NCBI GenBank assembly: GCA_031258665.1 | Contig: JAIRML010000122.1 | Span: 1 to 7,647 of the forward strand | Origin: Oscillospiraceae bacterium | GTDB taxonomy: Bacteria; Bacillota; Clostridia; Oscillospirales; UBA929 | Direction: 5' to 3' | Length of the DNA stretch: 7,647 bases | In this document: one piece after another, positions 1-5,034 of the stretch | How positions within the stretch are numbered: the first letter of the stretch is position 1 | Layout of the letters: every line of letters begins with the position of its first letter | Notes under the pieces: model-generated | Databases searched by the model: none | What the model saw: only the letters and a program-made list of their open reading frames with translations | Told to the model about the DNA's origin: nothing | Made by a program: the position numbers and the translations under genes

Positions 1-1774
1 CCTTCTCGATCTCGTCAAACAAGATGACGGAATACGGTTTGCGCCGGATTTTCTCAGTGAGCTGGCCGGCCTCGTCGTAACCCACGTAACCGGGCGGCGC
101 GCCGATGATCCGGGAGACCGAATGCTTTTCCATAAACTCCGACATGTCGAGGCGAATCAGCGACTCCGGCTGGTTGAAGAGGTCCTGTGCCAGGCATTTG
201 ACAAGCTCCGTCTTCCCCACGCCAGTGGGGCCGACGAAGATGAAAGAGACCGGCTTGTGCTTGCCCGAGATGCCCACGCGGCCTCGCCGGATGGCGGCGG
301 CCACGGCGGCGATGGCCACGTCCTGCCCAATGATGCGCTTCCGGAGACGGTCCTCCAGCAGGGCCAGCCGCTTGTACTCCTGTTCCTCAATGCGGGACGC
401 CGGGATCTTGGTCCACTGTTCGATGACCCGGGCCAGATGCGGCACGGTGAGCGCCGGCGGGCCGCTTTTCGTCACTTCCTCAAGCTGCCGCACGGCGACC
501 ATCTCGCGGCTCTTCAGCACCGCGATGCGCTCATATTCCGCCGGCGCGTTGTCCGTGATGAGATGTTCCCGCTCGCGGCGGATGGTCTCGATCTCCCGGC
601 GAAGCCGGTCCGCCTGGTGGATGGCCGGCGTCTTCAAATTGACGTCGGAACAGGCCTCGTCGATCAGGTCGATGGCTTTGTCGGGCAGAAAGCGGTCGGT
701 GATGTAGCGCTCCGACAGCAATACCGCCTGACGGGCCACTTCGGGGGAGATTGTGACGCCGTGGAATATCTCGTAATAGTGGGAGACGCCCCGGAGGATC
801 TCCACGGTCTCGTCCACGGACGGTTCGGACACCGTCACCGGCTGAAAGCGCCTCTCAAGCGCCGAGTCTTTCTCGATGTGCCGGCGGTACTCCGAAAACG
901 TGGTGGCGCCGATCACTTGGATCTCCCCGCGGGAGAGGGCGGGCTTTAGGATGTTGGCGGCGTTCATCGAACCCTCCGCGTCCCCGGCGCCCACAATGTT
1001 GTGCACCTCGTCGATGACGAGGATGATGTTGCCGAGGCGGCGGATCTCCTCAATCAGCCCCTTCATGCGGGACTCAAACTGGCCTCGGAATTGTGTGCCG
1101 GCCACCAGCGCCGTGAGATCGAGCAGATAAACCTCTTTGTTCGCCAGCTTCCCCGGAATGTCCCCGTCGGCGATGCGCAGGGCAAGCCCCTCGGCGATGG
1201 CCGTCTTGCCCACCCCTGGCTCTCCGACGAGGCAGGGGTTGTTTTTTTGCCGCCGGTTTAAGATCTGCACCACACGTTCAATCTCGGCGGCACGGCCCAC
1301 AATGCGGTCCAGACGGCCCTCTTTGGCCCGCTGTGACAGGGAGATACAGTAGTTTTCCAGGTATCTCCGTTTGGGGCTGCGCGACTCGCCGCCGCTTTCC
1401 CGGCGCTCGGCGTCCCGCGCCGGTCGGCCGGGACTTTCGCCGATGTTGTCGGAGGGCGTGTTGCCAAACAAGCGGTTCAAAAACGGGAAGGTGGCGGTTT
1501 TGCCCTCTTCCTCCTCTTCGTCCGAACCGGTATCGGGCGGCAGACCGGCCATTTCGTTCATGTCTCCAAGGGCATCCATCATCTCCTGAGAGAGGCTGTC
1601 CAGGTCCTCCTCCGAGATGCCCATGCGGTCGATCATGTCGCCCACGGGTTTGATGCCCATCTCTTTCGCGCACTTGAGGCAGATGCCCTCATTGTGCGCC
1701 TTGCCGTTTTCTATTTTTGTAATAAAGACAACGGCCACCTTTTTTTTACAACGGGAGCACAGGGTTGGCTGCAT
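1..1774 (-). CDS. clpE: ClpE-like AAA+ Clp ATPase (3' end cut off by window)
   Basis: Hsp100/Clp unfoldase that should unfold substrates with ATP and pass them to ClpP in the cytoplasm. 591 codons are visible; the C-terminal part lies beyond base 1 (B. subtilis ClpE is about 700 residues). The N-terminus carries C6-x2-C9-x22-C32-x2-C35, the exact spacing of the ClpE zinc finger, in place of the double Clp_N domain of ClpC/ClpB. An acidic, low-complexity linker follows (about 55-140, with EEEEE at 86-90). AAA domain 1 has Walker A GEPGVGKT (K190) and Walker B ILVIDE (D255, E256). The short middle region contains a UVR-like stretch (YERIAVLKSREMVAVRQLEE). AAA domain 2 has Walker A GPTGVGKT (K521) and Walker B VILFDE (D587, E588), at the window edge. 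The ATG start is fixed by AAAGGAG nine bases upstream. No CtsR-type operator is visible upstream, where only repeats are found. Calling it ClpE rather than ClpC rests on the zinc finger. Confidence 0.93.
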   Translation of the reverse strand, partial: MQPTLCSRCKKKVAVVFITKIENGKAHNEGICLKCAKEMGIKPVGDMIDRMGISEEDLDSLSQEMMDALGDMNEMAGLPPDTGSDEEEEEGKTATFPFLNRLFGNTPSDNIGESPGRPARDAERRESGGESRSPKRRYLENYCISLSQRAKEGRLDRIVGRAAEIERVVQILNRRQKNNPCLVGEPGVGKTAIAEGLALRIADGDIPGKLANKEVYLLDLTALVAGTQFRGQFESRMKGLIEEIRRLGNIILVIDEVHNIVGAGDAEGSMNAANILKPALSRGEIQVIGATTFSEYRRHIEKDSALERRFQPVTVSEPSVDETVEILRGVSHYYEIFHGVTISPEVARQAVLLSERYITDRFLPDKAIDLIDEACSDVNLKTPAIHQADRLRREIETIRREREHLITDNAPAEYERIAVLKSREMVAVRQLEEVTKSGPPALTVPHLARVIEQWTKIPASRIEEQEYKRLALLEDRLRKRIIGQDVAIAAVAAAIRRGRVGISGKHKPVSFIFVGPTGVGKTELVKCLAQDLFNQPESLIRLDMSEFMEKHSVSRIIGAPPGYVGYDEAGQLTEKIRRKPYSVILFDEIEK

Positions 1775-1783
1775 AATAGAAGT

Positions 1784-1790
1784 CTCCTTT
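1784..1790 (-). promoter_or_regulatory. Ribosome binding site of the clpE-like gene
   Basis: Minus-strand AAAGGAG lies nine bases before the ATG at 1774-1772. It lies between the repeat cluster that ends near 1795 and the gene, so the repeats stop just short of the translation signal. Confidence 0.8.
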
Positions 1791-1794
1791 GGTT

Positions 1795-1943
1795 CCCAGC
1801 GTGGGCTGCGCCCGCAACCCACAACCCGAATTCTTGCTGTTTGCTGCCGCGCAGCGGCAGCAAAGTACCAACGCGGGTTGCCCCTGCAACCCATAACCCA
1901 AATTCCTGCTTCTTGCCGCCGTGAAGCGGCAGCAAACTGCTAG
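1795..1943 (-). repeat. Palindromic repeat cluster 1, two A-B hairpin units, minus orientation
   Basis: This cluster fills the gap between pgsA and the clpE-like gene. Read on the minus strand it is A2-B2-A1-B1. A1 (1840-1864) is an 11 bp perfect stem with a 3-base loop: TTTGCTGCCGC against GCGGCAGCAAA. B2 (1875-1892) pairs GGGTTGC with GCAACCC over a 4-base loop. B1 (1801-1822) pairs GTGGGCTGCG with CGCAACCCAC, with one C-A mismatch on the plus strand that is G-U on the minus strand. A2 (1914-1931) is decayed, with a 6 bp core stem TGCCGC/GCGGCA. Linkers contain AAGAATTCGGGTTGTG or its variant, and units join through GTTGGTAC. No T-run follows any stem on the minus strand, so these do not look like intrinsic terminators. 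The orientation is opposite to that of clusters 2 and 3. Confidence 0.9.
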
Positions 1944-1957
1944 AAGGGGTTCTGTGT

Positions 1958-2497
1958 TCAATGTCTCTCCGACCGGGTCAGCGCAATGAACCGGCGCAGG
2001 TAGAGGAGAAGCGCGAGGACAGAACAGACGGTGGCCGCCGAAATGAGGATCAGCTGTATCGTCGGGCTCAGCGCGGCGCCGAAAAGGAGAATGACCAGGC
2101 AGGCGACGAAAAACAACACGGCGGAAAATTTTCCAAATCCTTCCGACGGAGGTACATCGTTGATCTTTTTGTATTGCAAGATGGCGCCGACGCCCATCAG
2201 GAGCTCTTTGAAGAAGAACACGCCGGCGGCCCACCACACAATCGGGTTGTCATAGGCGATGCAAAAGACGACTGTCGCGGCCATCAGTTTGTCGGCCATC
2301 GGATCGATCACGCGGCCCAGGCGGGTGATCATATGAAGCCGCCGGGCCAAGATGCCGTCCAGTACGTCGGTGGCCGAGGCCAGCGCGTAAACGCCGGCCG
2401 CCCACAGACGGGCGTGGGGGAGCGGGGAGAAGTAGACGAAGGGAAAGACGGGGACCAGGGCCAGGCGTGCCAGAGAGAGTAAATTCGGAAGATTCAC
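1958..2497 (-). CDS. pgsA: CDP-alcohol phosphatidyltransferase, probable phosphatidylglycerophosphate synthase
   Basis: Integral membrane enzyme that most likely transfers the phosphatidyl group of CDP-diacylglycerol to glycerol-3-phosphate, the first committed step to phosphatidylglycerol. The family signature D-x2-DG-x2-AR-x8-G-x3-D-x3-D is complete: D44, D47, G48, A51, R52, G61, D65 and D69, counted from the GTG start. These aspartates bind the metal ions and CDP. The rest is hydrophobic with several membrane helices, and the 179-residue length fits PgsA. I chose GTG at 2497 because it gives the typical N-terminus MNLPNLLSLARL; a TTG at 2518 would add seven residues (MWGADAD) with no Shine-Dalgarno sequence. 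The GTG itself has only a G-run (2509-2514) at 11 bases, so translation may be weak. A cardiolipin synthase of the same superfamily is the main alternative. The gene stands alone between repeat clusters of opposite orientation. Confidence 0.9.
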   Translation of the reverse strand: MNLPNLLSLARLALVPVFPFVYFSPLPHARLWAAGVYALASATDVLDGILARRLHMITRLGRVIDPMADKLMAATVVFCIAYDNPIVWWAAGVFFFKELLMGVGAILQYKKINDVPPSEGFGKFSAVLFFVACLVILLFGAALSPTIQLILISAATVCSVLALLLYLRRFIALTRSERH

Positions 2498-2575
2498 GTC
2501 AGCATCAGCCCCCCACAATGATACAATCGAAAGAACTTGTGCCCGCGCCCAGCGGCACGGCGAAATTTCCCCGCC

Positions 2576-2705
2576 GGGCTGCGGAGGCAGCCCACGTTAT
2601 TAACTTATTGCCGCGGAGCGGCAATAAAAAAGAAGAATTTTGGGTTGTGGGTTGCACCTGCAACCCACGTTAGTAACTTATTGCCGTGAAACGGCAATAA
2701 AAAAC
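2576..2705 (+). repeat. Palindromic repeat cluster 2 (B3-A3-B4-A4), plus orientation
   Basis: B3 (2576-2593) pairs GGGCTGC with GCAGCCC over loop GGAG. A3 (2605-2627) pairs TTATTGCCGC with GCGGCAATAA over loop GGA. B4 (2647-2668) pairs GTGGGTTGC with GCAACCCAC over loop ACCT. A4 (2678-2700) pairs TTATTGCCGT with ACGGCAATAA over loop GAA. Linkers between A and B are A-rich (AAAAAGAAGAATTT), and each B is followed by CACGTTA(T/G)TAAC. A4 and A3 differ by a C-to-T change matched by a G-to-A change in the other arm, so the stem stays perfect. The arms in this cluster share TTATTGCC, unlike clusters 1 and 3. Confidence 0.92.
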
Positions 2706-2734
2706 AAGAATTTTTTTGGGGACAGATCCCATCC

Positions 2735-2765
2735 GCGGTTTGCGGAATTCATTTCCGCAAACCGC
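2735..2765. repeat. Perfect 13 bp palindrome C
   Basis: Arms GCGGTTTGCGGAA (2735-2747) and TTCCGCAAACCGC (2753-2765) flank a 5-base loop. The sequence is unrelated to hairpins A and B. There is no T-run after it on either strand, so it is not a typical terminator. It seems to be an extra module chained into cluster 2. Confidence 0.85.
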
Positions 2766-2771
2766 ACCCCG

Positions 2772-2791
2772 CGAGGCGCCTCAGCGCCTCG
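2772..2791. repeat. 8 bp GC-rich palindrome D
   Basis: CGAGGCGC (2772-2779) pairs with GCGCCTCG (2784-2791) over loop CTCA. It lies six bases after palindrome C and is unrelated in sequence to it. Confidence 0.75.
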
Positions 2792-2805
2792 ATCCACCCC
2801 CCGTG

Positions 2806-2880
2806 TTGTTGAAAAACGAAGTTTTTCAACAAATAAAACAAGAATTTGGGCCCAGGGCTGCGGAGGCAGCCCACGTTATG
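2806..2880 (+). repeat. Hybrid repeat unit: palindrome E in place of hairpin A, then B5
   Basis: Palindrome E pairs TTGTTGAAAAAC (2806-2817) with GTTTTTCAACAA (2821-2832) over loop GAA, a perfect 12 bp stem. It is followed by the family linker ATAAAACAAGAATTTGGG and a normal hairpin B5 (2855-2872, GGGCTGC/GCAGCCC, loop GGAG) with flank ACGTTA. Hairpin A has thus been swapped for another palindrome with the same loop while the rest of the unit is kept. The flank runs into the cvpA stop codon (2876-2878). Confidence 0.85.
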
Positions 2881-3568
2881 GGAGAAAGAGGGCAAGGGGA
2901 TTTGTCTGCACGAAGAAGCGCGTGAGCACCGTCTCGTCGATCAGCTCGGCCGGGATCAATATGCCCAAAAAGCGCAGCCCCCATCCGACGGCAAACAGGA
3001 TCAGGCAGCCGTGTACAAATCCGGCGGTGAGGCCGCCCACCGTGTCGAGTGTCTTGAGGCCAGGCAGCTCAAACATCATGCCGATGAAGTGCGCGAGCAG
3101 CGTGAGGAGCAGCGCGATGACCGCGAGGAAGAAGAGGAACAGGACCACCCACGCCAGCGTGCGGATGAAGACGGCCGAGATGCCCGCGCGAACGGACACG
3201 CCGGCGTCCTCCATAAATGTGAGCACTTTGTCGGCAAGGGCGTCCACTTCTCTCCCTGAGACGCCGAGCAGAGAGAACGCCTTTCGGGCCACGGAGAGCG
3301 CATGCGCGTCGGAATCGTTGTCGCCGGATTCGGACCGGGAGGCCTCTTCTGCGGCGTCGTCCGTCACCCAGTCGAGGAGGGGGTGGATCCGTTCCGCGAC
3401 CGGGTCCACAAAGCGGTCGGACAGGGAGGAGGCGCCCCATAAGGCGATGATCAGAATCAAAAATCCGGACAACGACAAGACGAGTCCTTTGCGGTAACCC
3501 TGCCAGACGCAGAAAGCCAGGACAAGCAAAATCAACAGATCCAGCACAACTGGAGTCAATGCAGTCAC
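2876..3568 (-). CDS. cvpA: CvpA family membrane protein
   Basis: Inner-membrane protein of the CvpA family (230 residues), named for colicin V production in E. coli; its biochemical role is not settled. The N-terminus VVLDLLILLVLAFCVWQGYR, followed by KG, fits the family pattern of a first helix ending in G-x-x-x-G. Predicted membrane helices lie at about 6-22, 28-45, 133-162 and 178-202. Between helices 2 and 3 is a hydrophilic, acidic insert (about 50-128, with ESGDNDSDAH). The GTG start at 3568 has only weak GAGAGAG upstream; a TTG at 3559, three codons in, is preceded by AGGTG at six bases and is about equally likely. The gene follows the DUF5711-like gene with 178 bases between, most of it repeat cluster 3. 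Its TAA stop is formed by bases of the repeat flank at 2873-2878, so the last residues may not be ancestral. Confidence 0.88.
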   Translation of the reverse strand: MTALTPVVLDLLILLVLAFCVWQGYRKGLVLSLSGFLILIIALWGASSLSDRFVDPVAERIHPLLDWVTDDAAEEASRSESGDNDSDAHALSVARKAFSLLGVSGREVDALADKVLTFMEDAGVSVRAGISAVFIRTLAWVVLFLFFLAVIALLLTLLAHFIGMMFELPGLKTLDTVGGLTAGFVHGCLILFAVGWGLRFLGILIPAELIDETVLTRFFVQTNPLALFLP

Positions 3569-3580
3569 CTGCTCTCTCTA

Positions 3581-3724
3581 GTACCTTGCTGCCGCAAAGC
3601 GGCAACAAAAAAGAAGAATTTGGGTTGTGGGCTGCGGGCAGCCCACGTTGGTACCTTGCTGCCGCGAAGCGGCAACAAAAAAGAAGAAGTTTGGTTGTAG
3701 GCTGCGGGGGCAGCCTACGTTGGG
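3581..3724 (+). repeat. Palindromic repeat cluster 3: two direct tandem A-B units
   Basis: Two near-identical units lie head to tail, 3581-3650 (70 bp) and 3651-3722 (72 bp). Each starts GTACCTTGCTGCCGC and ends CACGTTG or TACGTTG. A5 (3586-3608, loop AAA) and A6 (3656-3678, loop GAA) pair TTGCTGCCGC with GCGGCAACAA, with one C-A mismatch that becomes G-U on the minus strand. B6 (3627-3646) pairs GTGGGCTG with CAGCCCAC. B7 (3697-3718) pairs GTAGGCTGC with GCAGCCTAC, a compensated version of the outer pairs. The cluster lies in the untranslated gap between the DUF5711-like gene and cvpA and would be in their shared transcript. It ends ten bases short of the putative cvpA start, next to its ribosome binding site. 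Confidence 0.93.
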
Positions 3725-3746
3725 AATTCGCGGGTGTGCGGCGGAA

Positions 3747-4961
3747 TCAGGGCCGGTATACGCGGGAGCCGTTTTGGGCCAGCAGCAACGCGCTTCCGTC
3801 GGCACGCATGAGGAGATACTGCGCCGCCTCGTCGGGCAGCGCCTGCCCGATGGGGGTCAGGTCGGCGTCGTAGATACGGGCCGCGCCCGCCGAGAGGAGA
3901 CCGACGAAACGGCCCTCCGCCGACAGAGCGTCCGGTGTTCCGTCGAGAAACACAGAGGCCCGGGGGCCGTTCGACGACACCGTGAGGAGCTCCGGGCGCC
4001 CGCCGACGCGGTCGGTGTCTCCCAGACAGACCGCCATAAACTCATCCCCGGCGTCAAACGTCAGCAGGCTGCGGGCGCCGAAGGCGTAAGTTCCGGCGGC
4101 CGCGCCGTCGCCGCTGTAGAACAGAAGCTCGCTTCCCGTGACCACACAGAACAGGTCGGGTGACAGCGCGCGCACGGCGAGCGGCAGGACGTCCGGCAGA
4201 TCGACCCGGAGCAGAGGCGCGGCCGCGCCGGTGTCAAACAGCAGTACCCGGCCGAGGAACTGCCCCCCCTCCTGCCCGGCCGAGACGACACAGAGCCGTT
4301 TGCCGGAGGAGGAGAGCACGGCGTCCAACACGTAGAGGTTGGAGGAGTACCACTTGAAGACCTCGTCGAAACGCGCGTTCAGCACCGTCACGACAGATGA
4401 GGAGCCGCGTTCCCGGCTGACGATGACGGTGTCGCCGCGCGGGTTCATTGAGGCGTGAAAGAGGACATCCGGCCAGGTGCGCGCGGAAAGGGTGGCGTGC
4501 GCGTCGGCCCAGAGCAGGGAGGTGCCGCCGCGGTCGTAAGCCAGGACTGTGCGGTCCGAGACCGCCAGCCCCGGCTCCTTGAGAAAACAGTCGGCCGCGT
4601 ATGTCTGCCGCCCGGAGGGGCCATACAGGACCAGCCGGCTGTCCGACAGGAGCGCGAGACCTTTCTGAAAGACGGCAAAGCGGGTCAGCATGTAGTCGTC
4701 GTAGGCAAAGGCGTCGGAAGTCTCCTCCAGCTCTCCGCCGAAGGCGGTGCGCAGCTGCGAAAGAACCCCCGCGAAAGTGTCGGCCGTGAGCCGATCGCGA
4801 TAGGTGACAAAACCAATGACGAAGAGGAGAACGGCGAGGCAGAGGGTTGCGTACAAGATCACGCGGACAGGGCCCGCCCGCCGGGCCGGTTTGCGCGAAG
4901 GCCGGACCGGACGGACCTCCGGCGCGGCGTCTCTTTCTGAATCTCTCCTCGGGTCGTTCAA
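3747..4961 (-). CDS. DUF5711-like membrane-anchored protein with beta-propeller-like domain
   Basis: Function unknown. With the TTG start at 4961 the protein has 404 residues: a short basic cytoplasmic tail (1-31, rich in R and P), one membrane helix (about 32-53, VILYATLCLAVLLFVIGFV), then about 350 residues outside the membrane. The outer part is made of repeating beta-strand-like blocks such as SRLVLYGPSGRQTYAA, TVIVSRERGSSSVVTVLN and RLCVVSAGQ, as in WD40/PQQ-like propellers. This matches what I recall of the DUF5711 family, which is often found beside cvpA in Clostridia. The open frame reaches back to a GTG at 5051 inside truA, but no Shine-Dalgarno precedes it. The TTG at 4961 has GGAGG at nine bases and removes a low-complexity segment, so I prefer it. 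Folding and topology are inferred from composition; an outer-surface sensor or structural role is possible but unproven. Confidence 0.8.
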   Translation of the reverse strand: MNDPRRDSERDAAPEVRPVRPSRKPARRAGPVRVILYATLCLAVLLFVIGFVTYRDRLTADTFAGVLSQLRTAFGGELEETSDAFAYDDYMLTRFAVFQKGLALLSDSRLVLYGPSGRQTYAADCFLKEPGLAVSDRTVLAYDRGGTSLLWADAHATLSARTWPDVLFHASMNPRGDTVIVSRERGSSSVVTVLNARFDEVFKWYSSNLYVLDAVLSSSGKRLCVVSAGQEGGQFLGRVLLFDTGAAAPLLRVDLPDVLPLAVRALSPDLFCVVTGSELLFYSGDGAAAGTYAFGARSLLTFDAGDEFMAVCLGDTDRVGGRPELLTVSSNGPRASVFLDGTPDALSAEGRFVGLLSAGAARIYDADLTPIGQALPDEAAQYLLMRADGSALLLAQNGSRVYRP

Positions 4962-4970
4962 GGCCAATCC

Positions 4971-4975
4971 CCTCC
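4971..4975 (-). promoter_or_regulatory. Ribosome binding site deciding the DUF5711-like start
   Basis: Minus-strand GGAGG within a purine run GGGGGAGGGGA (4968-4978), nine bases before the TTG at 4961-4959. Another TTG at 4967 is only three bases away and too close. The GTG at 5051 has no such signal. Confidence 0.65.
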
Positions 4976-5034
4976 CCCTTCCCGGCGGCGTGGCCGAGGC
5001 GGTGACGAACGGCGCGCCGCGGGAGAAGGCGCGG

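Larger units (their letters stand above)
2498..2875. other. Gene-free interval between cvpA and pgsA, filled with hairpins
   Basis: No supported gene. From 2576 onward the interval is almost entirely palindromes: B3, A3, B4 and A4 of the repeat family, then three unrelated palindromes (2735-2765, 2772-2791, 2806-2832), then B5. The remaining stretch 2498-2575 must hold the pgsA leader. A minus-strand TATCAT (2523-2518) resembles a -10 box, but no -35 box sits at the right distance, so no promoter is called. Confidence 0.8.

Noticed and set aside
122..949. Long plus-strand open frame of 275 codons opposite the clpE-like gene
   Set aside because: It lies fully antisense to a gene with intact Walker motifs; its product is low-complexity, rich in H, R and D, with no family features. 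GC-rich genes often leave the antisense frame open.
1775..1957. CtsR operator upstream of the clpE-like gene
   Set aside because: I looked for the heptad repeat GGTCAAA-like pattern and saw none; the region is repeat cluster 1 and a ribosome binding site.
2518..2546. Promoter of pgsA with -10 TATCAT (2523-2518)
   Set aside because: No TTGACA-like box at 15-19 bases upstream; the region there is GCGGGC. Support is too weak.
2735..2832. Intrinsic terminators for cvpA
   Set aside because: The stems are strong, but none is followed by a T-run on the minus strand; the sequence after palindrome E is CACGGGG.
2576..2880. tRNA or other known structured RNA in the hairpin-rich gap
   Set aside because: No T-loop motif GTTCGA, no cloverleaf spacing and no conserved riboswitch core were seen; the stems repeat as independent short hairpins.
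2640..3497. Plus-strand open frame of 285 codons opposite cvpA
   Set aside because: It runs through repeat hairpins and the antisense of cvpA; the product is rich in S, R and T without domain features.
3581..3724. CRISPR array
   Set aside because: Two 70 bp units that are repeats along their full length, with no unique spacers between constant short repeats; no cas gene nearby.
3559..3873. Open frames across cluster 3 with peptides like GCGQPTLVPCCREAATKK
   Set aside because: They are translations of the hairpin repeats. Related peptides appear at all clusters because the DNA repeats, not because of coding.
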